Both the position numbers and the translations under genes were made by a program. Below, piece by piece: positions 46,392 to 55,421 of a stretch of DNA of 64,000 nt. Origin of the DNA: Gammaproteobacteria bacterium (GTDB taxonomy: Bacteria; Pseudomonadota; Gammaproteobacteria; Legionellales; Legionellaceae); assembly GCA_030147635.1 (NCBI GenBank), contig JASBUZ010000060.1, positions 1 to 64,000 of the forward strand, given 5' to 3'. The notes beneath the pieces were generated by a model, which was not told where the DNA came from, ran no database searches, and saw only the letters and a program-made list of their open reading frames with translations. Numbering within the stretch: the first letter of the stretch is position 1; each line of letters starts with the position of its first letter.

Positions 46392-47031
46392 GTCAGCGCT
46401 TCTTGAACGTTGTCGAGAGATTGAAGGCTTGAGTTTTTCAGCTTTAGCTGAGCTTTTAAGTGTGCCTGTGCCAACAGAGGCAGTGCGACGGAAAGGTTGG
46501 GTCGGGGGTGTAATTGAGCAGGTGCTTGGCACCACCGCAGGTACTAGTGCACAGCCTGATTTTCATCGTCTAGGCATTGAACTGAAGACCTTACCTATTG
46601 GGTTGCGAGGCAAACCATTAGAGTCGACATTTGTCACCAGTATTAACTTACTCACCATACACCAAGAATCATGGGAGCGCTCCCAATGTTACTCTAAGTT
46701 ACGTCGCGTGCTCTGGTTACCTATTGAGGGAGATAAAAGCATCGATTTCCCACATCGGCGTATTGGACGCGGTTTTTTATGGTCTGCAAACAAAGAAGAC
46801 TTATCCATTCTTGCCGAAGACTGGCACGATTTAAGTTTTATGTTAGGGCGTGGTAAGTTGGCCGAGGTTGATGCGCGGATGGGAACCTACTTACAAGTAC
46901 GTCCAAAGGCTGCAAATGCACGCTCGTTGTGTTACGGTTTCGATGAAGATGGACAGAAAATTTTGACGTTACCTCGGGGTTTTTATTTAAGGCCTTCATT
47001 TACTGAGAAAATGCTAGGGTGTGTTGGGTGA
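46363..47031 (+). CDS. mutH: DNA mismatch repair endonuclease MutH
   Basis: MutH nicks the unmethylated strand at hemimethylated GATC sites when activated by MutS-MutL. The catalytic triad Asp66, Glu73 and Lys75 is intact in PDFHRLGIELKTLPIG. WVGGVIEQVLG and DWHDLSFMLGRG are family blocks. Length is 222 residues (E. coli 229). The open frame extends to 46186, but that part lies within the channel gene; the Met at 46363 fits the family. Its presence implies a Dam methylase elsewhere. Confidence 0.95.
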   Translation: MNQRLPPKSESALLERCREIEGLSFSALAELLSVPVPTEAVRRKGWVGGVIEQVLGTTAGTSAQPDFHRLGIELKTLPIGLRGKPLESTFVTSINLLTIHQESWERSQCYSKLRRVLWLPIEGDKSIDFPHRRIGRGFLWSANKEDLSILAEDWHDLSFMLGRGKLAEVDARMGTYLQVRPKAANARSLCYGFDEDGQKILTLPRGFYLRPSFTEKMLGCVG

Positions 47032-47035
47032 AATC

Positions 47036-48310
47036 ATGAAAAAAACACATACATATGTTTTATGCTTCTTATTTGTATTATTAGTGGCTGTGTTTGCAGC
47101 ATTTTGGGCGCTTAAATTCAAAAAGTCTTTTATACCAGCTGAAAAGCCTGTGGAAGTCCCTGTTACCCTCCCGGAAGAGCCCGTGAAGCCGCCAGAAATT
47201 GAGTGGAAACCTGCGGCTTCTTTCCAAGTTTTGCCAGGTTGGAATACAACCGATCTCAGCGCATCTTTTAAAACGTTTAAAGTATCTTGTGATATTTTCT
47301 TTAGGCAGCCAGCCACAAAAGAGGTAGGCAGCAAGTACTTTCCGCTCAAAGCAGAAGATTGGTATCCAGCTTGTAAAGCTGCTCGAAAGCTTTCAAATCC
47401 ATCGAATGCTGAAATTAAGACATTTTTTACCACTTGGTTTGACCCGGGTGAGTTTTATGAAGCAGGAAACGCTGTAGAGGGGTTATTTACAGGTTATTAC
47501 GTTCCTTTAATCGATGGTTCTCTGAAAAAAACTGAAGAATATACGGTACCAATTTATGCCTTGCCTCGTAACTGGGTCATTATCCGGCTTAACGATTTTG
47601 ACGACAATCTACCTGATCGTAAGCTGATTGGGCGAGTGGATGGACATCACATTTATCCATTCCACACCCGCGCTGAAATCAACCAAGGTGCAATTGATGA
47701 GCATGCGCCTGTATTAGTCTGGTTAAACGATCAAGTCGATCGCTTATTTTTAGAAATTCAGGGCTCTGGACTCATCAAGTTAACCAATGGTCGAGAAATG
47801 GCGATTGGCTATGCGGGTCAAAATGGCGCAGCTTATACCTCGATTGCCAGTGTTTTAATTAACCGAGGGGTGATGACGCGACATAATGCATCGATGCAAA
47901 ATATTCGCGCCTATTTCAAAGAGCATCCTGAGAAAGTCCAGGATGTTTTAAACCAAAACAAATCATTTGTATTTTTTGAAAAGCAGGGTAAGGCCGGTGC
48001 CCGCGGTGCGCAAGGTGCGTACCTGACCCCTGGATATTCTTTAGCTGTTGATAGAGCTTGGGTACCTATGGGAGCCCCTGTTTGGCTAGATACCACAAAA
48101 CCTGATGCAAAAACCAAAGAACAAGTGCCACTACAGCGCTTGTTCATTGCCCAAGATACTGGTGGGGCAATTAAAGGCCCTGTACGCGGCGATGTATTTT
48201 GGGGTAATGGCGAAGACGCAGGCGCTATCGCGGGACGCATGAAAAACAAGGGCCGTTACTGGGTAATGTTGCCACGAAAGACTCCACGCACTGAAGCTGA
48301 TTTAAGATAA
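47036..48310 (+). CDS. mltA: membrane-bound lytic murein transglycosylase A
   Basis: This enzyme cuts peptidoglycan glycan strands. An N-terminal hydrophobic anchor (about residues 5-25) lacks a lipobox cysteine, unlike E. coli MltA. The MltA domain contains GLFTGYYVPLIDGS and LFLEIQGSGLIKL; the C-terminal 3D domain has the catalytic Asp in AQDTGGAIKGPVRGDVFWG. The ATG at 47036 follows the mutH stop by four bases. A GTG at 47021 is also in frame. The length of 424 residues is longer than E. coli (365). Confidence 0.93.
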   Translation: MKKTHTYVLCFLFVLLVAVFAAFWALKFKKSFIPAEKPVEVPVTLPEEPVKPPEIEWKPAASFQVLPGWNTTDLSASFKTFKVSCDIFFRQPATKEVGSKYFPLKAEDWYPACKAARKLSNPSNAEIKTFFTTWFDPGEFYEAGNAVEGLFTGYYVPLIDGSLKKTEEYTVPIYALPRNWVIIRLNDFDDNLPDRKLIGRVDGHHIYPFHTRAEINQGAIDEHAPVLVWLNDQVDRLFLEIQGSGLIKLTNGREMAIGYAGQNGAAYTSIASVLINRGVMTRHNASMQNIRAYFKEHPEKVQDVLNQNKSFVFFEKQGKAGARGAQGAYLTPGYSLAVDRAWVPMGAPVWLDTTKPDAKTKEQVPLQRLFIAQDTGGAIKGPVRGDVFWGNGEDAGAIAGRMKNKGRYWVMLPRKTPRTEADLR

Positions 48311-48405
48311 CCGCCAGGATCAGGGCTTGAGATGTTTTGGGATAAGAACGGCTTTGTACTTTATTACAAGCGCCTTGAGCGGGCTCAAGAGCCCCGAGCA
48401 GATTT

Positions 48406-48414
48406 TGCTATAAT
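48406..48414 (+). promoter_or_regulatory. extended -10 promoter for the flavin oxidoreductase gene
   Basis: TGCTATAAT is a perfect extended -10, 36 bases before the next start codon. No clear -35 is seen, as is usual for this promoter type. Just upstream, CTTGAG and CTCAAG (48374-48389) form a small inverted repeat that could be a hairpin or operator. Confidence 0.65.
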
Positions 48415-48449
48415 GGTAATTTATAGCTTAAGAGTTTAAGGATAATACT

Positions 48450-49874
48450 ATGCAGCGAGACATGGACGTCATAATTATTGGTGCAGGTACAGCAGGTTTA
48501 TCAGCGTATAAGGAGGCGGTGCAATTTACAGATAAAGTTCGACTCATTGATAAAGGCCCCCTAGGAACAACATGTGCTCGTATTGGTTGTATGCCATCCA
48601 AACAATTAATTAGTATTGCCAATCAATATTCCCAACGATTGTACATGGACAAAATTGGAATAAAAAACAGCTCTAAGCTTTCAGTTGATATGCCTGACAT
48701 ACTTAAATATGTGAGACAAAAAAGAGATCATTTTACCAGTGGGATCATTGAGTACACTGAATCATTAGGCAAGCATTTTATTTGTGGTGAAGCGCAATTT
48801 GTTGATGCGCACACTGTTATCGTCAATGAACAACGTATTTCTGCAAAACATATAATTATTGCGACAGGATCGAGTAACTTTATTCCACCTGATTGGTCTG
48901 TTAATAAGACGTCTATTCTGACAAGTGAGAATTTTTTTGAACAAACTAACTTACCCAAGAATCTTGGTGTGATTGGTGGTGGGCCTATAGGTTTGGAGAT
49001 GGGACAAGCTCTTTCACGGTTGGAAATTAATATTCAACTCTTTCATGGTAGTCAGTTCATTGGCGGGTTGACTGATCCAGAAGTTAACAACAAAGCTATC
49101 GAAATTTTAAGTAACGATTTTCCTATGTTCCTGGGTGAAAAAGTCGCTGTTCGAGAAGAGGAAAAAACGTTGTTTATTATTGAAACGCCTTCAAAGTCAT
49201 ATCATGCAGAAGGTGTTCTATCTGCTGTTGGCACCGCTCCAAATTTAAATAGCCTATGCTTGGAAAAAATCGATATCAATTATGATAAACATAAAATCCC
49301 CTTATTTGATAATTCCACAATGCAGCTTCAAAAGCAGCCTATATTTATTGCTGGAGATGTTAACAAATCTCGTCCATTGTTACATGAAGCAGCTGATGAG
49401 GGTCGAATAGCTGGTTATAACGCAACGCACCCCAAAGAAATAAATGGTTTCCATCGCCGAACACCAATTCACATTGTATTTACAAAACCGAATATTGCAG
49501 TTGTAGGTAGGTCATTCAAAGATTTAAAGGATGAAGATATTGTCATAGGAGAAATAGACTACTCAAATCAAGGACGCGCAACGATTGAAAACCAAAACGC
49601 CGGCTTATTGCGTGTGTATGGTTTAAAATCATCAGGCAAGTTGCTTGGAGCTGAGTGTATTTCCCCTGATGGTGAACATTTGGCTCATCTATTAGCTTGG
49701 TCTATTGAGCAAGGCCTCAGCGCTTTTGATTTGTTAAAAATGCCATATTATCATCCTGTTATTGAAGAAGGTTTACGCACAGCTCTTAGGCAACTTGCAA
49801 AGCAAGTTTCTGAATCAAGGTCGAGTTTTGAGTTGACGGTATGTAATAGTGAAGCGCTAGATACATTGAGATAA
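48450..49874 (+). CDS. FAD-dependent disulfide oxidoreductase, dihydrolipoyl dehydrogenase-like
   Basis: This class I pyridine nucleotide-disulfide oxidoreductase of 474 residues has an FAD-binding GAGTAGLSA near residue 11, the redox-active disulfide CARIGC within GTTCARIGCMPSK, an NAD(P)H site GVIGGGPIGLEMG, and the C-terminal catalytic His-Glu in YYHPVIEEGLRTAL. It resembles lipoamide dehydrogenase or mercuric-reductase-type proteins but no dehydrogenase-complex genes adjoin it, so the substrate is uncertain. AAGGA seven bases before the ATG supports the start. Confidence 0.87.
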   Translation: MQRDMDVIIIGAGTAGLSAYKEAVQFTDKVRLIDKGPLGTTCARIGCMPSKQLISIANQYSQRLYMDKIGIKNSSKLSVDMPDILKYVRQKRDHFTSGIIEYTESLGKHFICGEAQFVDAHTVIVNEQRISAKHIIIATGSSNFIPPDWSVNKTSILTSENFFEQTNLPKNLGVIGGGPIGLEMGQALSRLEINIQLFHGSQFIGGLTDPEVNNKAIEILSNDFPMFLGEKVAVREEEKTLFIIETPSKSYHAEGVLSAVGTAPNLNSLCLEKIDINYDKHKIPLFDNSTMQLQKQPIFIAGDVNKSRPLLHEAADEGRIAGYNATHPKEINGFHRRTPIHIVFTKPNIAVVGRSFKDLKDEDIVIGEIDYSNQGRATIENQNAGLLRVYGLKSSGKLLGAECISPDGEHLAHLLAWSIEQGLSAFDLLKMPYYHPVIEEGLRTALRQLAKQVSESRSSFELTVCNSEALDTLR

Positions 49875-49978
49875 GCGCATAAAAATGGTTAATGGTGTTG
49901 ATACATATAGAAAGCATTAAGTAATTTTGATTAGGAATTATTGGATATCCATCTGATAAGTATGCAAAGGAGACTGTT

Positions 49979-50179
49979 ATGAATAGACTGGATGACGTCA
50001 AAAAAATAATTAACCAAGATATAACGGATGATCAGAAAAAGAAGTTATTGGAAGACTTATTACTGGATTTGAAAAATGAGATGGAAGCTCAAGACCAAAA
50101 TATGCAACCAGAAATAAGAGCCAGCCTCTCAGATGCATACCAATTAGCCAATCAATATTTATCAGATAAATTGAAATAG
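49979..50179 (+). CDS. small helical protein, unknown
   Basis: This 66-residue charged protein is rich in Asp, Lys, Glu and Leu and is predicted to be all-helical. The AAGGAG ribosome site in front of the ATG is strong. No family is recognised. It has no signal peptide or cysteine. Translation is likely; the role is unknown. It lies 104 bases after the flavin oxidoreductase gene. Confidence 0.55.
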   Translation: MNRLDDVKKIINQDITDDQKKKLLEDLLLDLKNEMEAQDQNMQPEIRASLSDAYQLANQYLSDKLK

Positions 50180-50301
50180 TTTTGAGTTAATGTTCACGGT
50201 GAGCGTTTCTAAACTGCTACGGCAAGGTTAGTCTAAAAGCTTTTAATTTATGGTTAAATGATGTACTATTAGTTTTTTTTGTTATATTTATTGGTGTTTA
50301 A

Positions 50302-51099
50302 TTGAATTTCAATTTTTTTAATCAGTTCACTTGTTGCTCTACAAAAGTTTCTCCTGAGATAGCCGGTGCTTGGTCTCATATTGAGCTTGGCGCAGCAAAC
50401 TATGGAAAGCAGTCAGAAGCCTCAACGTTTGAAAGTCAATATCATGTACTATTTGAAACCATCGACCAGTTGATCATTGAGAAAGGACTGCGTGGTCGCT
50501 TTTATCTTAATGATCTAACGAAAGAGGACGTGGATTACACAATAATAGTCTTGGAGAATTACCTTAAAAAAAACTATCCTGAGCACCAGATTGAAGTTTG
50601 CCCGCTCGTAGGAAATTTTTTCAAAATTTCTTTACCCAAGGTAGACTCAATACATTTAAAAAATCCGGAATATACCTTTTTTACGACATTAGATCACTGG
50701 TGGTATCAAAGAAAACTTAAATATTTTGCTGAGCAATCCAGGGAGGGCCTCATTTTGACAACTTATTATATGTGGCCAATGAGGCATCGAGTGAAGGCTC
50801 TTGGGGTTGGATATGAAGTGGTGGATAATAACTTTGCTCCCTATATTCGCGCTGATGGAACTGCTGTAGAAACATCTGGCCCTGTTTTAAAGCTATTGAT
50901 TCAGTCAAAAGAAAAAATATTTCAGGCAGGAGAGTCAGAATCGTTTGTGTTAGAAGATAAGGGGAATCATACTGGCACGTTGTATCGTAAGAATAAGCGA
51001 TTTGACCTACTAGATGCGCAGGCATTTGTCAGAGTCAATGATCAGAGTGACGACGAGCTTGAAGAGTCTAAGGAAGAAGGTGGTTATAGGTTTTATTGA
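50302..51099 (+). CDS. unknown protein, possible effector
   Basis: This 265-residue soluble protein has no recognised family. The start is a TTG (50302) without a good ribosome site, so the true start may be further in. The first 20 residues carry paired cysteines (FTCCSTK), which could be acylated. The end is acidic and glutamate-rich (DDELEESKEEGGYRFY), like the E-block secretion signal of Dot/Icm effectors. Its stop codon TGA is supplied by the repeat copy at 51097. The gene is convergent with astB. Confidence 0.5.
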   Translation: MNFNFFNQFTCCSTKVSPEIAGAWSHIELGAANYGKQSEASTFESQYHVLFETIDQLIIEKGLRGRFYLNDLTKEDVDYTIIVLENYLKKNYPEHQIEVCPLVGNFFKISLPKVDSIHLKNPEYTFFTTLDHWWYQRKLKYFAEQSREGLILTTYYMWPMRHRVKALGVGYEVVDNNFAPYIRADGTAVETSGPVLKLLIQSKEKIFQAGESESFVLEDKGNHTGTLYRKNKRFDLLDAQAFVRVNDQSDDELEESKEEGGYRFY

Positions 51100-51131
51100 A
51101 TCCGAGATTCAAAACTCACGCCCCGACCCCC
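51097..51131. repeat. second, one-armed copy of the palindromic element
   Basis: These 35 bases match the right arm and centre of the complete element at 24687-24721 in 30 of 35 positions, ending in the same GACCCCC. The left arm is missing. The TGA at 51097-51099 is the stop of the 265-residue ORF. On the other strand the TGA at 51118-51116 and the codons for the last four residues of AstB (GVGA) lie in the element. Confidence 0.75.
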
Positions 51132-52432
51132 ATGAGTTTTAAAAAAGCATCATGAGCTGCGAGTGCTTCCTCAACGAGCAAGGGATCAGTTAAATCCTCA
51201 AAGCTTAATTGGCTGCGGTAGTATTTGTTAATGATGACCTCAAGCTCATCCAATAAGTTATCAGTTACAAGCACACCTTGGTGCATGCAGGCAAGTTCTT
51301 CTTCAGTGAGTGGTACGCGCAAGCGCAAGCAAGCAGGGCCGCCACCATTTTGCATACTCTGCTTGAGCGGGACGTAGTGTACGGATTGAATCGGGTTTTG
51401 TTGGTCTGCAATTAAACCCTCAATTACTTGTTGCACAGACGAGATGGTTTGACACTCCTCTGGCGCGATGAGGGCCATCTTTTTATTGGGTAAAGTGATG
51501 AGCTGCGAGTTAAATAAGTAACTTTGAACGGCATCTTTGAGTGAGAGCATATTACGTTTAATTTCGATGACATTAAGCTCAAAGTCAGCCTGGTTTCGGA
51601 GTTTTTTGAGTATTTCGGCTTGGTTGATAAAAGCATCCTGATGCACTAAAAAAACAGACTCATTGGCAAGAGCAATGACGTCATTGTGAAAAACACCGGC
51701 GTCAATGGCAATCGGAGTTTGTTGCACGAACACAACTTGGTTTGCATCTAATAAGTGCTTTCTGGCAACCGCCTCACTCGCTTCTTTTGTTTGGCGTGCA
51801 GGGAATTGGGTTTGTATATCGTCTGTGAATGCTTTCCTATTATATACAAATAAATGTAGACCAGACGTATCGTGCGTTTTAACTAAGCGATTGTGATTAG
51901 CTGCTCCCTCATCATTGAACGCTTCAGTTCTTGGTAAAATATCATGATGCACAAAATATTTTTCATTCGAAAAAATGGCTGCAAATAAATGTTTATTGGC
52001 TTCAGCTTCTTGATGGCGGTGTAGGTGATGCACGAGATTTGCCGCTGTAAAATGCACGCGATGGTCTTTGGTATCCATACTAGGGGCAACAGTTGCTGCA
52101 TTGGCAGCCCACATACTAGATGCCGAAAACGCAGCGCTTAGAGCTCGGGGATTTTCTTTTTTAGCTTGATGCAATTGATTGGCAATAGAGCCAGTAAAAC
52201 CAAGTTCATGCAAAAACGTGAGGTTTGGGCGAAGCTGTGGCGGCAGAACTGCTTGTTTTAACCCAAGGCTATGAAGAAGCCGTATCTTTTGTAGCCCTTG
52301 GCGTGCTGCTTCTTTGGGGTTAGAGACAAGATTCGCATGAGTCATCGAGGCGGTATTGCCATAGGAAAGCCCCGCGTAATGATGAGTTGGACCCACCAAG
52401 CCATCTAGATTTAATTCATAAACAACGCTCAT
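51116..52432 (-). CDS. astB: N-succinylarginine dihydrolase
   Basis: The second enzyme of the arginine succinyltransferase (AST) pathway converts succinylarginine to succinylornithine, ammonia and CO2. It opens with YELNLDGLVGPTHHYAGLS and has NHNRLV and FHNDVIALANE blocks typical of AstB; the amidinotransferase-like cysteine is in QNGGGPACLRLRVPL. At 438 residues it is near the E. coli length (447). Its last residues are encoded by the repeat element. It overlaps astD by four bases. Confidence 0.94.
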   Translation of the reverse strand: MSVVYELNLDGLVGPTHHYAGLSYGNTASMTHANLVSNPKEAARQGLQKIRLLHSLGLKQAVLPPQLRPNLTFLHELGFTGSIANQLHQAKKENPRALSAAFSASSMWAANAATVAPSMDTKDHRVHFTAANLVHHLHRHQEAEANKHLFAAIFSNEKYFVHHDILPRTEAFNDEGAANHNRLVKTHDTSGLHLFVYNRKAFTDDIQTQFPARQTKEASEAVARKHLLDANQVVFVQQTPIAIDAGVFHNDVIALANESVFLVHQDAFINQAEILKKLRNQADFELNVIEIKRNMLSLKDAVQSYLFNSQLITLPNKKMALIAPEECQTISSVQQVIEGLIADQQNPIQSVHYVPLKQSMQNGGGPACLRLRVPLTEEELACMHQGVLVTDNLLDELEVIINKYYRSQLSFEDLTDPLLVEEALAAHDAFLKLMGVGA

Positions 52433-53922
52433 AGCCCCTCCAAGTGAATGCCAGGCAGGAGGTTATCTGGCAGGTTTAAAGCATGCCCCTCAAGACTTGC
52501 AATAGGGTAGGCTGAGTAATCTGCCGCAAAATAAGCACTTGGATGATGATTACCACTGCAGCCAATTCCACCAAAGGGGAGGGCACTTGAGGCACCGGTA
52601 GTTGGGCGATTCCAATTGATAAGACCTGCAGAAACTTGCTGATAAAATGCGTCATACCGTGCTTTGCTATCACTGAATAAAGCAGCAGCTAAGCCATATT
52701 TAGTTTGGTTGGCAAGATGCAAGGCCTCATCGAAATCATCAAAATAGTAAACTTGTATTAAAGGTGCAAAAATTTCTTCATCAGGTGAGCTTGATACTGC
52801 TTGCATCTCTAAAATGCCAGGACTCACGAAGGCAGAGTTTTCTTCGTATGCTTTCATTTTTAGCAAAGGCTTGGCGCCCAGCTGAATTAAATTTTCTTGT
52901 GCATTGATATGCTTGAGTGCTTGGTTTGGGTGAATCAAAGGTCCCATGAAAGGCTCAGGCTTATTGTTTGATGCACCAATCGATAAAGTACTCGAAGCTT
53001 TAAGAAGTGCTTTAAGAAACATGTCCCCGGTTGCTGTTTTGGGGAGAATCAGTCGTCTTGCCGAGGTACAACGTTGTCCTGTGGTGATAAAAGCAGAAAG
53101 CAGGGTGTTGTAGACCGCAGCTTTAATGTCTTTGAGTCCGTTATCAATGACAAGCGGGTTATTCCCACCCATCTCAAGGGCAAGTAGCACTTCAGGGCGT
53201 GCGCTAAGCTGCTTGTGAATGCTAAGGCCTGCTTGGTAGCTTCCAGTAAAACAAACGGCGTGCACTGGCGACTCGATTAAGGCATGTGCCGTTTCAGCAT
53301 TGCCTTGTACCAAGTTCAAGACGCCTTTCGGTAAGCCACTGTTATGCCAGCATTGCGTAATAAACTCAGCCACGAATGGTGTGTGCTCACTAGGCTTATA
53401 AACAATGGTATTACCGGCAAGTAATGCCGGCACAATATGTCCATTACTTAAGTGCGCCGGAAAGTTAAAAGCACCTAAAACAGCTGTAATGCCATGGGGT
53501 TTGTAGCGTAAGCAATTTTGTGTGTCACTCGTTTCAGTAATAGATGGGCTGGTGCGCTCATGATAGGCACGGATGCTGAGTTCAATTTTTTGAATGACAG
53601 CACTGGTTTCTGTTTGTGCTTCCCAAAAAGGCTTGCCCGTCTCAAGCGCAATGAGCTGGCTTAGTGTGTCAGATTGTTTTTCAATGAGGCTTGCAAAGGC
53701 TTTAAGATGAGTCATGCGTGTCTCAAGACTTAGTTTGGCCCAGGTAGGATTTGCGTGACGTGCAGCTTCAAAGGCCGCAGAGACTTCAGCTGGTGTTGCG
53801 ACACAGCCTTGCCAAATAGTTTCATGGTTGGCTGGGTTGATAGATTGAAACGGTTTACCTGAGCCCATCACCCAGTGTCCATCGATATAGTGCTTTCCTG
53901 TGGGATGCTCCATCTCCGCCAT
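52429..53922 (-). CDS. astD: succinylglutamate-semialdehyde dehydrogenase
   Basis: This NAD-dependent aldehyde dehydrogenase, the fourth AST enzyme, oxidises succinylglutamate semialdehyde. The catalytic Cys is in TTGQRCTSARRL and the Glu in LALEMGGNNPLVI. The start YIDGHWVMGSGK matches AstD. Length is 497 residues. GGAG precedes the ATG. It begins 10 bases after the gspK stop, so it may be transcribed from the type II secretion operon. astA, astC and astE are not here. Confidence 0.93.
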   Translation of the reverse strand: MAEMEHPTGKHYIDGHWVMGSGKPFQSINPANHETIWQGCVATPAEVSAAFEAARHANPTWAKLSLETRMTHLKAFASLIEKQSDTLSQLIALETGKPFWEAQTETSAVIQKIELSIRAYHERTSPSITETSDTQNCLRYKPHGITAVLGAFNFPAHLSNGHIVPALLAGNTIVYKPSEHTPFVAEFITQCWHNSGLPKGVLNLVQGNAETAHALIESPVHAVCFTGSYQAGLSIHKQLSARPEVLLALEMGGNNPLVIDNGLKDIKAAVYNTLLSAFITTGQRCTSARRLILPKTATGDMFLKALLKASSTLSIGASNNKPEPFMGPLIHPNQALKHINAQENLIQLGAKPLLKMKAYEENSAFVSPGILEMQAVSSSPDEEIFAPLIQVYYFDDFDEALHLANQTKYGLAAALFSDSKARYDAFYQQVSAGLINWNRPTTGASSALPFGGIGCSGNHHPSAYFAADYSAYPIASLEGHALNLPDNLLPGIHLEGL

Positions 53923-53932
53923 AGCACGACTC

Positions 53933-54847
53933 CTAGTCGGTATTCCAAGTCTCGTGAATTAAATGAACTGTATAGGTTCGATCTTTTTTATTTTTAACAC
54001 GTTGCAGCAAGCTGTAAAGGGTTCGTGTAAGCTCCCCCTTTCTGACGTAGCCAATACTTAGAAAATACTCGCTTTCTGTGGTGACGTCATCTTCTTCAAT
54101 CGCTAATTTTTGTAAAATCGCTCTAACATCGGTAATCTCGGGAATACCTTCTTCACCACGGGCTTCTATTAAAGCCTCCATATTTTTTACCGTTTCAGCA
54201 TTCTGGGCCGACATTGCCATCAACAAATCTTCTGGTGCCGTATTGAGGTTCACCTTACTTCTTTCAGGCAGCACAGTCAGATAGGGCATCAGCGGTTTTA
54301 GGTCTGCTTCTGAGACGTTTGGAATCAAAGCGATCTCCGAGATGCTTACCATCGGTAGGTGCGCTGTAAAGTGTGTATTATGTTGTAAATTACCCGGCTG
54401 ATATTCAATAACCCAGTTTGCAAGCGCACTGGTAAGGGGGTAGCTTTTCTTATCTGAGCCATCTTCAAGCAGGTGCTTGATGAGGCGATAAAGCGTGGTT
54501 TTTCCTGTCGGATAGCGCAGGTTGTTCAAATTAAACTTGGCATTTAAATCAATGATGTGACAGGAAAAGTGATACCCCTCCAATGCTGGGAAGAAAATAT
54601 TTTTTTCGACATGCTCTGTTTTATCGGGTACATGGCCAAATTCTTTGCCTTTTTCACTGGTCAGAAAGTCCATCGCCCAGTAGCGAATAAAGGTACTATC
54701 GAGTTGAAATTGGTTGGTTTTGAATAAGAGGCGTGTTTTATCTAAGTCTGTTTTCAGCTGTAAGGTGAGCGTTGTAGTCGCAATGGCAACCAAGGTCATG
54801 ATAAAAAGTGCAGATAAAATGGCGCTGCCCCGCACTTTAATCAACAT
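53933..54847 (-). CDS. gspK: type II secretion minor pseudopilin GspK
   Basis: GspK caps the pseudopilus tip. A short leader with RGSAILSALFIMTLVAIATT replaces the usual Glu5-containing helix, as is normal for GspK. The NLNTAPEDLLMAMS segment belongs to the GspK helix-hairpin region. It has about 304 residues. The Met at 54847 lies inside the end of gspJ. Last gene of the gspFGHIJK run. Confidence 0.9.
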   Translation of the reverse strand: MLIKVRGSAILSALFIMTLVAIATTTLTLQLKTDLDKTRLLFKTNQFQLDSTFIRYWAMDFLTSEKGKEFGHVPDKTEHVEKNIFFPALEGYHFSCHIIDLNAKFNLNNLRYPTGKTTLYRLIKHLLEDGSDKKSYPLTSALANWVIEYQPGNLQHNTHFTAHLPMVSISEIALIPNVSEADLKPLMPYLTVLPERSKVNLNTAPEDLLMAMSAQNAETVKNMEALIEARGEEGIPEITDVRAILQKLAIEEDDVTTESEYFLSIGYVRKGELTRTLYSLLQRVKNKKDRTYTVHLIHETWNTD

Positions 54848-55421
54848 TACTGCCACCTGGAATCGCAAAAATGAGAGCGACTTCTCCTATGTCTTTAACC
54901 TCTAAATACAGTTTAAATGAAGCGGGAAGAGTATTATCATCTCCTCGCCACTCATCAGACCAGCGACGGCGAGAGGACGTAAATGCAAAGCTGCAACGCT
55001 CAAGATTGGTGAGCAAGGTTTGCGTTTGTGGTTTGTCTCTTTCAAAGCCATCAAGCTTGGACCAAGTTTTTCGAAGGAGCTTATGGTTTTCACAACTTAA
55101 AGCCACACGTCTTAACGTACTCTCAGTCGGTTTTTTGTCTGCAGAGACAAATCCACCGCGGGTAAACTCAATTTCTTGAGTTGTGGCAACAAATGCAGAT
55201 ATTTTTTTCATATCTTGATCTCGAACGGCCCGTGCCACCATTTGATTGGCATCTTGCGAGATACGGGTTGCTGCAAGTTGCACATCAGTTAATGGGCTCA
55301 CTTGAGTTGCAAGTTTGGTTTTGGTCTCAAATGCGCGACTTAGCAATCCAACACTTAAGGTGCCGAGAATGGCAAAAATAGCGAGTGCTATTACGACTTC
55401 AATTAAAGTGTACCCTCTCAT
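54837..55421 (-). CDS. gspJ: type II secretion minor pseudopilin GspJ
   Basis: The prepilin leader MRGYTLIEVVIALAIFAILG has Glu5 and would be cut after the Gly at residue 3. The rest fits GspJ (RISQDANQMVARAVRD, WRGDDNTLPASFKLYL). Length 194. It overlaps gspI by four bases (ATGA) and gspK by 11 bases. With GspI and GspK it forms the pseudopilus tip. Confidence 0.9.
   Translation of the reverse strand: MRGYTLIEVVIALAIFAILGTLSVGLLSRAFETKTKLATQVSPLTDVQLAATRISQDANQMVARAVRDQDMKKISAFVATTQEIEFTRGGFVSADKKPTESTLRRVALSCENHKLLRKTWSKLDGFERDKPQTQTLLTNLERCSFAFTSSRRRWSDEWRGDDNTLPASFKLYLEVKDIGEVALIFAIPGGSNVD

Noticed and set aside
48374-48389. CTTGAG/CTCAAG hairpin as a terminator of mltA
   Set aside because: The stem is only six bases and no T-run follows; it lies just upstream of a promoter and fits an operator or nothing better.
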